A DNA stretch of 64,000 bases. Source: Skeletonema tropicum (Eukaryota > Bacillariophyta > Thalassiosirophyceae > Thalassiosirales > Thalassiosiraceae). Of the stretch, positions 30,545-40,741 are shown piece after piece; the first letter of the stretch is position 1; every line of letters begins with the position of its first letter. A program made the position numbers and the translations under genes. The stretch spans positions 2,542,001 to 2,606,000 of the forward strand of contig CM074128.1 in NCBI GenBank assembly GCA_037178625.1. The letters are read 5' to 3'. Under the pieces are notes generated by a model. That model did no database searches and had not been told where the DNA came from. It saw only the letters and a program-made list of their open reading frames with translations.

Positions 30545-30804
30545 ATCGAGAAGGTGAACGATGTGGTGCTCAGGATGTTTGTTGGATTTTGGACCAATGA
30601 CCGAGCCGAAGACGGACATCGATGGTATTGTACCCATGTGAAGCACAAGGAGCAAGGTAGAAGATATGATCACAGCTTGATTTCTTCATTATAATATAAC
30701 ATTCCTACACTATCTTAATGAAGGTGATTGGAGAGTCACTTTGTTTTTGGTATTGTTGTAGAAAATGCATCTCCCATGCTATTCATTGTGCCCCGTTCAA
30801 TTGC
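30099..30804. other. Spacer 3' of UNC50
   Basis: 706 bp. Holds the right arm of the inverted repeat (30512-30544) and a tandem pair of AAGGAACAGACT (30499 and 30519). No gene supported. Confidence 0.4.
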
Positions 30805-31726
30805 TCAACTCTCAAAGTAGATGTAGGCCATTATTCTAGATGCATTGAAACCAAGTCCAAAAGGATATCCAACATAGTTGAAAACATACAGTCCCAGTAC
30901 AGCCGCAATAGGGAATAAAAACACCTCTGTATTGGAAAGGAATGGTAATGCTCGATAACCCAAATGAGTAATATAGAAGTACCACCCGAAAGCTATTGCA
31001 AATAATGTGTTGGAAACTCCAAGCGAGAGGAGAGATGGCCCAAGTACCACCGGTAACAAGAAGAGTTGCACTCCATCTATATAGAAATACAGACAAACAT
31101 GAGAACTTATGAAAACTGACAGAAAACACATCAACACACAGTGGCAACTCACATAAAAGAACAAATAGCGGTACAAATGCATTGCAGTGAACGTCAAATG
31201 CATAAAGCCACTCCACTTCCTGCTTCACATGACTTGAACTTCTCTCTGCCATCATTAAATGATTATTAGCAATCAATCTCCCCACACTTGCAATAATGAC
31301 ACCAAACCCTAACCAATTCACCAACACACTCTTTGTGACAACTGCAATGATATCCAAAAATGAGCCCACACGAAAGGCAAATCCATATGCAATACTAACT
31401 GCTGCAATCATGGATATTTGTAGGAAGCAAAATGCGGGATCATCCCTCGCCCAATGATTTTTCGTTTGTTTTCTGTAATATGCCATTTTGTACACTCGTT
31501 GTGGATAGAGAGTGAGGAGAATTCTCATTTGATCAATGGCACTCTGCAGGTCCATCTGTTGGAGGTCTGTCATTCTTTGTAAATATAATTGTGGGGTTAG
31601 CGTTGAGGTTAGGGCGCTATCGGCCGATGTGTTTGTGTAGGGGAGGGAGGAGGAAGAAGACCCTCCTCCGCTGGAGGAGGATTTGGATTTTCGTGAATGT
31701 GCAGGCATTGGTGAGCTGACGACCAT
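30805..31726 (-). CDS. UNC50: UNC-50 / GMH1 family Golgi membrane protein, 2 exons
   Basis: Golgi/ER multi-pass protein; UNC-50 is needed for trafficking of certain receptors in worms, and Gmh1 interacts with Arf-GEFs in yeast. Exon 1 is 31726..31153 and exon 2 is 31076..30805. The 76-bp phase-1 intron (GTGAGT...TATAG) gives PLFVLL-Y-GVQLFLLP at the junction. The product is 281 aa. Seen: a Ser-rich N-terminus, YPQRVYKMAYYRKQTKNHWARDDPAF (the conserved first block), TMs from residue ~110, VEWLYAFDVHCNAFVPL, and YFYITHLGYRALPFL before the last TMs. Start chosen at the first ATG; the frame continues only to a TTG at 31768. Confidence 0.92.
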
Positions 31727-32065
31727 TTGGAAGAGGTGATTACTCGACGGGTTAGCAGCTTGCCACAAAAATCCTGCAGCGTTACGTTACTAGTGAGAGG
31801 ATACTTTCACAATAATTATTTATGAAGGTGATTTCTATTGCATCGATGACGAGAACAAAGGTATTGTATCGAGAGACCCTTTTTTGTGTGATGAAAAAGT
31901 GTGTGATTTTGAAGGTGGCAATAGCGTGCGTAGATAAGACGTACTGATTATGGCTTGGCGCTGCAGAAGTATCGGTTATCTACGATACGAAACAATCTCG
32001 CTAACGCACTTTTGAAAATCTTGTGGAAATCTTTACCATCACTTCCCAACATCAACTAAACAACC
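31727..32065. promoter_or_regulatory. Divergent region between UNC50 and Mn-SOD
   Basis: 339 bp between divergent starts. No recognisable element beyond AT-rich words. The SOD ATG is in a good context (AACAACCATGAAG). Confidence 0.3.
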
Positions 32066-32996
32066 ATGAAGCTAGCTATCTCCGCCGCCCTAGTAGGCTC
32101 TGCCTCTGCTTGGTCAACCTTGACCATGAAGGCCCGTAAGTTCTTCTTCTCTTGTATTCAATACTGACATATCATGTATTCTTTCTCATGTATAATGATA
32201 CTCTGATTCAACTCACTTTTCATACTCATAATATCTTTGCGCTGACACCAACCTCTCCACAATACTCTTAGAAACTCCCAACTCTCGCCGAGACATCCTC
32301 CAAAAGGGTGCAGCTATTGCAACTGCCATCGCAGCACCAGCCGCTGCTAACGCCTACGCCGTACCAGACTTGCTCTACCCCTTTGAGGCTCTCGAACCTT
32401 ACATCGATGCCCCTACTATGAAGATCCACCACGACAAGCACCACGGCACCTACGTTGCCAACATCAACAAGGCCACCGAGGGAAAGGAAGAAGTTGACAT
32501 TCTTGATCTTCAATTGAATGCACTTGAGGCTGGACCTGCCTTCAGAAACAGCGGAGGTGGACACTACAATCACGCCTTCTTCTGGGATGAGATGGCTCCT
32601 CCGGATGAAGCAAAGAAAACGAAGCCAAGTGCCGAGCTTGAGGCAGCCATTGACAAGGCCTTTGGTTCGTTTGATGAGATGAAGGCTAAGTTCGAGGCAC
32701 AAGCGGCTCCAGGTGCAGTCTTTGGATCAGGATGGGTTTGGGTCTGCTCAAGCAGTGATGGATTGAAGATTGTTGGAACACCTAACCAGGACAATCCATT
32801 GATGAAGGGAGTAACTGATGAGGTCATGTTCCCTATTCTTGGCATTGATGTTTGGGAGCATGCGTACTACCTTAAGTACCAAAACCGTCGTCCAGAGTAT
32901 GTATCCAACTGGTGGAATGTTGTCAACTGGGACAAGGTATCTGAGAACTACGCTTATGTTTTGGAAAAGAAGGCCGGAGTTCCTGTGCGTGGATAG
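32066..32996 (+). CDS. Mn-type superoxide dismutase with Tat-type lumen signal, 2 exons
   Basis: Converts superoxide to H2O2 and O2. Exon 1 is 32066..32135 and exon 2 is 32272..32996. The 136-bp phase-1 intron has a GTAAGT donor. The product is 264 aa. Ligands: His in the KIHHDKHH block, His in GHYNHAFFW, and Asp/His in DVWEHAYYL. Mn type rather than Fe type is favoured by GxHxNHxxFW and by the TPNQDNPL block that supplies the outer-sphere Gln. Presequence: signal peptide to SASA-W16, then SRRDILQKGAAIATAIAAPAAANAYA-V, with R29-R30, a hydrophobic core and AxA, which is a twin-arginine thylakoid signal. Plastid Mn-SOD is known in diatoms; lumen placement is my inference. The intron separates the ER signal from the rest. 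Confidence 0.93.
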
Positions 32997-33632
32997 AGGG
33001 TTGGAATGTTGGAACACATCTGACTGAATTGCCATATTGAGAATGCGGTATTTTTTGATCCAACCAGTCGTCAAGAACTCTACTCTGGAATGAACGAGCT
33101 GAAGTCGGGTTCACTGAAGTCACGCACCAATCTAAGTTGTTGCGGTGACAGTAGCAAACCAGCTAACTACTTAATAACTGATTGATTTTCTTTTCGAACA
33201 CACACACTCATCGCTGCAAATACGTGCTACAATAAAACAAAATCAAGAGGTGATCTCATTCAAGTGAAAGTGATTCTTCTTTGTCAGAGCAGATACTTAT
33301 GGTATGGTACAATAATCGTCTGAAATAATACTCCATCCTATCATGATGTAGGCTGAGCAAAAGTTCACCCCATAGGAGATGAAGATGTGTTTTGAGTAGA
33401 TAATTATATTATTTGTAAAACACTAACATCCAAAGACTGACAGGAATTCAACAGGGAAGAAAAGGGTTTTGAAGAGACTGATTTTTTTGACTTGGGGTAA
33501 TTTTCGGCTAAGTACCACCATCGTTTTTCGTTTTTTACCTTCCACACTCGACACTCAATCACATTCCAACACGCCGCCACGACCGCCCTATCACTTGCGT
33601 CCCCCGCCGTGCAAAACCCTGTCAAGGCAAGC
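32997..33632. other. Intergenic, nothing recognised
   Basis: 636 bp between SOD and the retinoblastoma gene, AT-rich in its middle. The last ~70 bp (33545-33632) is GC-richer and may be the 5' UTR of the RB gene. No structured element seen. Confidence 0.4.
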
Positions 33633-36347
33633 ATGATCGCCGGTGTTGATGACTTGATGAGAATATTCGGTCTCCTGTCCGAGGCGGATAGGAGGCTATT
33701 CTCTGATTTATGCACCGAAATATCGCTATCCGCGGGCAACGCATCTTGCGACCCCTCCATCGTCGCAGCGCTGTTGGTATCAACCATAAAAAGTCTAGCC
33801 GCACCGATCAATTCCTTCATCAAAATAACGAACGGTGCGGGGAACGATAATATCGTAATTTCTGAAGACTCGATCGCCCTTCGTTATGTGCAATATCAGC
33901 GGTTGATGAACTTCCCCTCTACTTTGGTGCAAATAATCGAGCAACAATGCTCCGATATGCTGGGCAAATTCGAAGGGAAAACCAAGGCCAATCTGTACAG
34001 TTACTTCCGTTCACGCTGTTCCATATCAACAAGTGAATTAGACAGTGGGAGCGTTACATCCGCGCACTACATTGCTCAGTTCGAAAAATTATTATCTCAC
34101 ACGCTTACAAGCACATGTTCCAATACTCAGCGGAATCTTGAAGATCTCATGGACTTTGACTTTCTATGGGATGCCTCTACCGATAATACGCTGCTATTTG
34201 GCAGCGACTCAGTAGTAGAGGGGACAGCCAAAGAAATTGCATGGGCCCTGTCACGAACAACATGTCAATCTGTGCTGCAGGATGACGGCACAGACGTGCA
34301 TAGTTGTGAGCGAAGATATCGTATTGTACATTTAGCGGCATGTATCGATTTAGTACTTGCGGCTATGTTGACGCAATTGCATCCATCAAACGGAGAAAAC
34401 CCTGAGCCCAAGCGGATGCGTCCGGAAAGAGACCCATGGAATGCAAGGCAGTATTTGTTGAGCTCTATAGAAGAATTACTCAAGTACGCAGTTCCGGACG
34501 AAGAAATTGTCATCGGAATGAGCGATCTCAACACTACAGCCCAGCAAGTAGCTAAGAGTATTTTACCTTTTATTGACGACAGGAAAGATGTGGACCGAGG
34601 CGATCACGATCTACTACCTTGCATTTCGTCACACCAAAAACGCCAAACGTGTCTGCCACGTCTGAAGGAAAGACAAAGAAGCATCGTGGTAGAAAAAGCC
34701 ACACAGATGTTGTTTAGTATCCCCTCCCATCTACCCAATGACGAGAAAGCTATTAAATTGGGCTGGCGAGTTCCGAGGCTCCAACAGCGCACGTACGATC
34801 ACTTTCATGGCTTTTACCAGCTGGATTTGTCGGTGCGAGCATTTCTCGCTCCGTTCGTGTTGAAGCATTATGGAGCCCAAGAAAGCAACGGCCCCAACGC
34901 GAATGGTGCAGACCGTAGCCCATATCATATTCAAGCGATCTGGTACAAGAATCGCCGAGAGGATCATATGGTTCCCCCTCCAAGGGATAATATGAATGCC
35001 ATCCAAATTTTTGGCTGGAAAGAACCGCCCCTATCTGGCACGGAACGAGACGAGTTGGAAACATGGATCTCTTCCATTTTTTCCGGTGCCGCCCCAGCTT
35101 GTACTTTGGCACCGTCGCACAGGCTCAAGGTCTATTTGCAGGCATCCTCTCTCCCACCGCCATCTGCATCTGCGGAAACCAATGGAAGTACCAATCCGTG
35201 TTCACTTACGTGGGAAATGGTTGCGTTGCCAGTGCTTAGTAATAGCCTAGCCCAGGCGGCGAAAGATTTCGACACGATTGGCCGCTTCATAATATCTGAG
35301 ACTGGGGATCATATCGTCCCCGATGTCCCTACTCATCCCGATCAAATGTATATGCCCAGTGCTATTCTTCGACTTTACTTTGCTGCATTAGAAATCATCC
35401 TTCACCACGATGCAGCAAAGCGAAAAAGTGACATCAATCCAAGCATGGTGCTGAACTTGCGATTTCATAGCTCACTGTTTGCGCTGTGCCGATTTTGCCT
35501 CCACAAAGCCCGTCACCTGAGTACCGCTCATCAGCACGATATTTTGATGAAGACAGAAAACCAATCACTTTTGATCGAAGATATCGGTACCTGCCCCATA
35601 CTTTACTACAAGCTAATCGACTCCTTCGTCAAAGCACTGACACCTGGAAGTGAATATGCGACGTCGTTTTACCAAGGAATGACTCTTCCTACTCGTATCA
35701 TCCAGAGCCTTCGTCGACTGCAAGATATGTTGCTTGGGCTAATGTGGATGCAAAGCTGCGTTGAAATGACTGGCGACGTTGATTCGACTTTTGTAGGAAT
35801 GATCAACAAATTGAAACAAAATCCAACTACATGGAAACAAGTGTGCCCTATTGGTACCGAAAAAGAGGCTGACAGTAAAGCATTGAATGATAAGGAGTGT
35901 ATCTTTGTAAGATATGTCCTTCGCAATCTCGCGAAAGTCACGATGCGCCGCTTAAATGCTTTATGTGTACATCTCTCAGTGGCAGAAAGATCAACCGTCG
36001 TTTCAAAGGCAATGGTGGTATTTGTGAACATGCTGTACCATAGGGTTGATATGTTTATCGATCGACACCCAGATCAGCTGATGCTCTGCAGTCTGTATCT
36101 TGCATGCTCAAAGATGAAACTCGCACCAACAGTTGGCTTTCAGAAGATAAAAGACGCCTACTTGGAAGTGAACGAGAGATTCTATAATACATCAACGTTG
36201 AATGCCATCTTTTATGACATAAAAATGTCAGATGTTTCCTCAAGCAATGACGAGAGAGGGAATATCGTGTCTTTCTACAACAAAGTATATGCACCGAACG
36301 TGCAACCATTTTGGAAATCATTCGTGGAACGAAGCACCACACAATAG
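33633..36347 (+). CDS. RBR: Retinoblastoma-related pocket protein
   Basis: Pocket protein that binds E2F/DP factors and LxCxE proteins to restrain G1/S entry. ATG at 33633 (an upstream GTG at 33609 is in frame). 904 aa, like plant RBR. Seen: an N-terminal cyclin-like region (residues ~10-330); a linker; pocket A roughly residues 490-700 (VALPVLSNSLAQAAKDFDTIGRFI... ILRLYFAALEIILHHDA); a spacer; and pocket B from ~745, with FVRYVLRNLAKVTMRRLNALC, DRHPDQLMLCSLYLACSKMKL and IVSFYNKVY. The last two correspond to DRHLDQIMMCSMYGICK and IIVFYNSVF of human RB. The protein ends almost at the pocket, so the Rb C-terminal domain that binds cyclin/PP1 is short or absent. No introns. Confidence 0.9.
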   Translation: MIAGVDDLMRIFGLLSEADRRLFSDLCTEISLSAGNASCDPSIVAALLVSTIKSLAAPINSFIKITNGAGNDNIVISEDSIALRYVQYQRLMNFPSTLVQIIEQQCSDMLGKFEGKTKANLYSYFRSRCSISTSELDSGSVTSAHYIAQFEKLLSHTLTSTCSNTQRNLEDLMDFDFLWDASTDNTLLFGSDSVVEGTAKEIAWALSRTTCQSVLQDDGTDVHSCERRYRIVHLAACIDLVLAAMLTQLHPSNGENPEPKRMRPERDPWNARQYLLSSIEELLKYAVPDEEIVIGMSDLNTTAQQVAKSILPFIDDRKDVDRGDHDLLPCISSHQKRQTCLPRLKERQRSIVVEKATQMLFSIPSHLPNDEKAIKLGWRVPRLQQRTYDHFHGFYQLDLSVRAFLAPFVLKHYGAQESNGPNANGADRSPYHIQAIWYKNRREDHMVPPPRDNMNAIQIFGWKEPPLSGTERDELETWISSIFSGAAPACTLAPSHRLKVYLQASSLPPPSASAETNGSTNPCSLTWEMVALPVLSNSLAQAAKDFDTIGRFIISETGDHIVPDVPTHPDQMYMPSAILRLYFAALEIILHHDAAKRKSDINPSMVLNLRFHSSLFALCRFCLHKARHLSTAHQHDILMKTENQSLLIEDIGTCPILYYKLIDSFVKALTPGSEYATSFYQGMTLPTRIIQSLRRLQDMLLGLMWMQSCVEMTGDVDSTFVGMINKLKQNPTTWKQVCPIGTEKEADSKALNDKECIFVRYVLRNLAKVTMRRLNALCVHLSVAERSTVVSKAMVVFVNMLYHRVDMFIDRHPDQLMLCSLYLACSKMKLAPTVGFQKIKDAYLEVNERFYNTSTLNAIFYDIKMSDVSSSNDERGNIVSFYNKVYAPNVQPFWKSFVERSTTQ

Positions 36348-36388
36348 AATTGATGACTACACTAATTATTCTACATGACAGTTAATAA

Positions 36389-37102
36389 CTAAAAACCTTT
36401 TACCTGCAAATGACCTCTATCTTCGAACTTTTCAACACCGTTTACCGACCCATATTGCGGCTTGGTATACTTATGCCTCCACGCATATTCTCCTATGACG
36501 GAGCTCGACGTACGATGGCTGCCTAGCCTTCTAACACAGTCTTCCCCTTTGTCTCCAATCTTGGCATGCTTCGGTAGATTGTAAAAACAATCGCGAGCAA
36601 GGAAAGGATTGTGGCGAGTCACATTGGACCGTCCTATGTCGTAAAGAAATGTCGGGAGCTGGAGGGACTTGCCTTCTTTGTCTTTCGGAGCCTCTACTGG
36701 AACGTCTTTAATCTTTTCGAGCAATTCCTTTTCTCTAGCTTCGTCTCGATGAAGTTCTAGGAGCTTATTTTCTTGTTTCACCAACGATCTGAACCGTTCA
36801 GTAGTTTTATAACAAGTAAACTCTCCACTCTTGAAAGCATCGTGTGATCCAAAGCCGAGCTTCCTTTCAGGCTGTGTCTTGGAGTACTTTTCAGACGTCT
36901 CAGTATAAGTCTCTGAGTCATAACTAATCTTTCCAAAGAACCCGTTGCCCGCATTCTTTGGAAAAGAGGTAGTGCTCAGTTGTTTCGATTTCCATCTTGA
37001 TGGTACAGTTTCAGTGTTTCCCTTGTAAGGATCTCCAATGCTGGTATAAGTCTGTTGATAGTTGGGGTTGATATTCTTATGGATCGATTTTGTCGAGTAC
37101 AT
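36389..37102 (-). CDS. Probable flagellum/cilium-associated protein (237 aa)
   Basis: First ATG at 37102; the frame runs to a TTG at 37189, so an upstream exon is possible. The sequence resembles short axoneme-associated proteins of protists: YTSIGDPYKGN, then RWKSKQLSTTSFPKNAGNGFFGK, ERKLGFGSHDAFKSGEFTCY, a charged helix (VKQENKLLELHRDEAREKELLEKI), and HNPFLARDCFYNLP near the C-terminus. I cannot assign a CFAP number. It is head to head with a CFAP97-type gene over 299 bp, which supports a ciliary role. No TM or signal. Confidence 0.6.
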   Translation of the reverse strand: MYSTKSIHKNINPNYQQTYTSIGDPYKGNTETVPSRWKSKQLSTTSFPKNAGNGFFGKISYDSETYTETSEKYSKTQPERKLGFGSHDAFKSGEFTCYKTTERFRSLVKQENKLLELHRDEAREKELLEKIKDVPVEAPKDKEGKSLQLPTFLYDIGRSNVTRHNPFLARDCFYNLPKHAKIGDKGEDCVRRLGSHRTSSSVIGEYAWRHKYTKPQYGSVNGVEKFEDRGHLQVKGF

Positions 37103-37401
37103 ATCTATCGATTCGTTCAAGAGCTTTATTGTGTTGCGTCTGCCCAGAGATCCCAAGACAAGGAACGAATGAGAAGAATATCGATTCAAGGCCCAGGATA
37201 GCAGAGCTAGCCCGAATGCAGGTCGGTATCGATTTCAAATCTGACTGATGACATTTTTTGCACTCAAAACTATTTACAAACTTTACTTTAAAGTTTGAAT
37301 TCGAATCCGAACCCAACAGAACGCCGCTGCGAGGTATCCAAGTGACAACATCTTTCTCACTTGTTCTTTCTGAATAAGTTTCAATCAGTAAGGGAAGAAT
37401 C
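37103..37401. promoter_or_regulatory. Bidirectional promoter of the cilium-gene pair
   Basis: 299 bp between the two ATGs. It may drive both genes together, as is common for axonemal genes expressed only during gamete formation. No RFX-type X-box was recognised. Confidence 0.35.
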
Positions 37402-38185
37402 ATGGACCGTGGCAGGAAGGCGATGCCCGTGCAAAACAAAGCTTGCATGGAAAGACATGTTCAGAGATGTCAAGAGCGTCACAAGCAAAAGGTGAGACAC
37501 GAGTCATCTCGAATTCCTGAGATATGCCACTTTGTTGAGCGATTATTGATCAATCTCTGACATTCTTCTCCTTATCATGTAGCTTCAAAACATGAAAAGT
37601 AACATCGATAATAAGTGTCCACGTGGAGCTTCTCACCTAAAGACAAAAGCGAAGAAGAATGCTCTTATGGAGGAAAGATTCGAGCAAATTGAGACTGAGA
37701 ATCGTATCCTTCTCGAGAAAATGTCTCATATAATGAGAGTAAGTTTACTATGTTTGTTTACAACTGTTTGAGAGTTTCACACGGAAGAGCCGATCATAGC
37801 GAGACTGACCAATACCATTTCTTTCTATGTCTACTGCTTCTATCCTCCCAAACAGTGCAAAGGCGATATCGACTGTACAAATGATAGCATCAAATATTCC
37901 AAACCCAAGAACAAGGAGCGTCGGAAGCGAGAATTGAAACGCATCACGAAAGAAAATCAGCAAATTCTCAAACGGATACAGGCCGCAAGACCGACGTACA
38001 ATCATCAAAAGTGGGAAGACGAGGCCAAGATAAATGATAGGATTCTTGCGAACATATGCGAGTTCAAACAACCAGCAAGAAAAGACGAAAAGCCTATCAT
38101 TGTCGACGAAGATTCCATCTTTGGCTACCTTGACTTTTATGATAGTGTGCCGGAAGAGAACGAAGGCGAGACTTCACTGTATTAA
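37402..38185 (+). CDS. CFAP97: CFAP97/Hemingway-domain ciliary protein, 3 exons
   Basis: Exons 37402..37491, 37583..37738 and 37856..38185. Introns are 91 bp (GTGAGA..TGTAG) and 117 bp (GTAAGT..ACAG), both phase 0. The product is 191 aa. Each exon carries one block of the family: HVQRCQERHKQKLQNMKSNIDNKCPR; FEQIETENRILLEKMSHIMR (nearly the family consensus); and KRITKENQQILKRIQAARPTYNHQKWEDE. CFAP97/Hemingway proteins are needed for motile cilia and sperm tails in animals. The C-terminus is acidic and unconserved. The exons are too short or split to be seen as one frame, so the model rests on GT-AG sites and family match. Presence implies that the organism builds a flagellum at some stage. 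Confidence 0.88.
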
Positions 38186-38222
38186 GCACTTATAGCGTGA
38201 AATATTTACATTGTTAGGATTA

Positions 38223-40331
38223 TCATATATCTGTGCTTCTTTCTACTTCTTGCCGTCTCTCGGTTGCGAACTCAGACAGCGCCATACCAAGACTCCATTC
38301 TACCTCATTGCCATCTACCCACTGCGTGAATGTAATATCCCTCGACGATGGATGGAAGCCAAACCCATCTCTCAACAGCGTCACCATGTATACGGCCTCG
38401 ACGCAACGATGTGGTAACACCTCAGCCCTTGTATGCTCATGTGCTTCATGTTGCACCTCTTCCAAGTCACCCTGCCATTTACGAGAACAGAATCCATCTA
38501 GCGCATGAGTAAGCTCTTCTATACTTGGCGTAGGCCATGACAGATGAATGGGATGGTCTGGGTCACTGAGTTCACGAAGACAGTCGAGTGTGAAGAAGTA
38601 CAGACTCATCCCATAAAACTTTCCATGAATGGGTGGATGTTCCACACCTCCGACGAGTTTTCTTTTCGTTTCTTCTTGTGTTTGTTGTTTCTCCGTTGAT
38701 GCTATAATGTGTTTGTGAGCTGTTTCAAGATTCTCATCAAAGAGTTCTTCCAAATCAATCACATTATCGTGATGAGGAATCAAGCGATTGATTTGTTCCG
38801 CACACAAAACGGCATTACCAGTCCCACGTAAGAGGTATCCTCTGTATTCATTTTCATATCCAACAAAGCTGCATGGATTTACAATGACTGGTTGTGATGA
38901 TGCATCTTCATCAACAATGTCAGCTGTAGTTTGTCGCTGCTTGGTGGCCTCGGCTACCCAAAGATCCCAAAGACGTTCACGGAACTGATCAGCACCATAT
39001 GACAAGTATGACGTGGAAAAGAATTCATCATCATTGAGATGCGATGGGATTTCACCACCATCATTACCGGCTGGAGATGAAATGCCGCTTTGCTTTACCA
39101 AATCATCACCGCCACCCTCTTTGTTACTAATGCTGTTCCGCCGATACACAATTTGAGTGGAGCTTCCTCCCATATCTAAAGCACCTAATGGCCCATGAGC
39201 TCGAACATCATGCCGTTGCTGTGAAACGTAATGCGGAGAAGGCCCAAAGACGATATCCTCAGCATCTTGCTCACACATTTTAAATTTGTTCGTGCACATT
39301 CCCTTCTCGTCTTCATTATCAGCAGATACTGCTCCGTTCTCCTTGTTTTGCTGTTGTGCATCCTCATCAACTTCGTTTTCATCATCATCTTCTGGATGGA
39401 CAATTACACGTAACTCGGCATCAATCACACCACGCAAATAATTAGCAGCCACGGCACCAAAATACGCCTCCCTTTCACCATCCAAAGTCATGACATCTTC
39501 TCTCTTCAAATTTTCAAACGTAAATTGCCCATTTGGGACTCGTTGTTCCATCAAACCCTCGTACAGTGCATCGTACACCATCAGCTGTTCATTTGGAGAT
39601 ACAAGGCGCATCCCAGCCGTGGCGGCGATACGGACAGGAGTGGTAGAATGATATTGTTGTGGAATGATTATAGATGCATAGTCAAATAATGGGAGCATGT
39701 GATGTGCCACATGTGTTGCATTGAGGTGGACATTATTATTGTGGTCGGAATGTTGTTGTTCCTTCTCCTCGCGTTCATCATGAGAGGATGGTGCAAAGGC
39801 AGAAAGTGGAGTCCAAGCTTTTGATGATCCACGACGGAGGCATTCGATTCGTGTTGTTGCTGTAGCTGTAGCTGATGAATCGACAGATGTTTCTAGCGGC
39901 GATGAAACATCTGTCGATACCATTTCAAAAATGTGCAGTCTGGATCCGGTAGATCCAGCGTCAATAACTATGCGGAACGGAGATGTGTTGCTGTCAAGTT
40001 GTTGTTCTGTCGATCCAGTTTGAGAGTTATTATCTGCACCAGATGAAGGCGTAGCTAGCGGTAGATAGGATGATAACAGTATGATTGCAAGTATCGATGT
40101 AGAGATATGAAAGATGGAAATGGAATTGCGTTTCCGACTGCGTTGTATTGTTACAACCTCATTTCCATCATGACGCTCCTGATCTTCAGCCATGCAGCAT
40201 TCCATGTCTTTTATGTGCAGCGTAGACACACTCATGATTAAGGTTATAATATCTGCACTCTGGTGTTCGAGCTGCCTACTTCTTATGGCTCTTCCCCAAT
40301 AACAACGAGCTGCTGATTCATCTTCGTTCAT
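38223..40331 (-). CDS. GDA1/CD39 family nucleoside triphosphate diphosphohydrolase (apyrase)
   Basis: Hydrolyses NTPs and NDPs in the secretory lumen or at the cell surface. ATG at 40331 gives 702 aa; an ATG at 40235 is an equally good start. One TM near residues 75-100 (IFHISTSILAIILLSSYLPLA) makes it type II. Apyrase conserved regions are present in order: VIDAGSTGSRLHIF (ACR1), VRIAATAGMRL (ACR2), LDGEREAYFGAVAANYL (ACR3), LGALDMGGSSTQIVY (ACR4) and FYGMSLYFFTLDCL (ACR5). The catalytic Glu lies in EREAYFG. A long acidic insert (HPEDDDENEVDEDAQQQ... ) sits between ACR3 and ACR4, unlike the family. There is no second C-terminal TM, so it is closer to Golgi/ER-type enzymes. Stop is 38 bp from the CFAP97 stop (convergent). 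Confidence 0.9.
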   Translation of the reverse strand: MNEDESAARCYWGRAIRSRQLEHQSADIITLIMSVSTLHIKDMECCMAEDQERHDGNEVVTIQRSRKRNSISIFHISTSILAIILLSSYLPLATPSSGADNNSQTGSTEQQLDSNTSPFRIVIDAGSTGSRLHIFEMVSTDVSSPLETSVDSSATATATTRIECLRRGSSKAWTPLSAFAPSSHDEREEKEQQHSDHNNNVHLNATHVAHHMLPLFDYASIIIPQQYHSTTPVRIAATAGMRLVSPNEQLMVYDALYEGLMEQRVPNGQFTFENLKREDVMTLDGEREAYFGAVAANYLRGVIDAELRVIVHPEDDDENEVDEDAQQQNKENGAVSADNEDEKGMCTNKFKMCEQDAEDIVFGPSPHYVSQQRHDVRAHGPLGALDMGGSSTQIVYRRNSISNKEGGGDDLVKQSGISSPAGNDGGEIPSHLNDDEFFSTSYLSYGADQFRERLWDLWVAEATKQRQTTADIVDEDASSQPVIVNPCSFVGYENEYRGYLLRGTGNAVLCAEQINRLIPHHDNVIDLEELFDENLETAHKHIIASTEKQQTQEETKRKLVGGVEHPPIHGKFYGMSLYFFTLDCLRELSDPDHPIHLSWPTPSIEELTHALDGFCSRKWQGDLEEVQHEAHEHTRAEVLPHRCVEAVYMVTLLRDGFGFHPSSRDITFTQWVDGNEVEWSLGMALSEFATERRQEVERSTDI

Positions 40332-40741
40332 CCAACAACTCACAAGTCGTTCATCCCTTCACACTGATTGCTCCTGCTTGATGGATGGCTTGCCAAGAAT
40401 TCTCATTTTGAAGCCCCTGGGCTGAATGATGTCACACACGGACGAATGACATACGAAATCGCTTTCCCACTTTCGACTCGACTATCTCTTGCTAACTGGT
40501 TACTCCTATTACAATAGGAATCGTCCCTCTAGCTCCGGCCAAAATAGCGATTTGTACGTAGGAATAGTAGAAGAATTACTTGTGTTCGACCTTAAGTATC
40601 AGCACGCACCAAGCACCAAGCACCAAGCACCAAGCAAGCACCAATGTTGTGATGACAATGTCACGGAATGTACCTATGCGAGACTTCCAGATAGCGGCAG
40701 CACTCGGCATCACCATCTAACTACAACACAAGCACTATGAA
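40332..40741. promoter_or_regulatory. Divergent region NTPDase / TMEM53 with heptamer tandem repeat
   Basis: 410 bp between divergent starts. A (GCACCAA) heptamer is repeated four times at 40606-40633 with a fifth copy at 40638-40644. No other element recognised. Confidence 0.5.

Noticed and set aside
33609..33632. Upstream GTG start for the RB gene, and similar GTG/TTG starts at 1146, 10762, 20457, 24731, 31768, 37189, 40343, 43403, 50377 and 62079
   Set aside because: Eukaryotic initiation is at ATG; the first in-frame ATG was used in each case.
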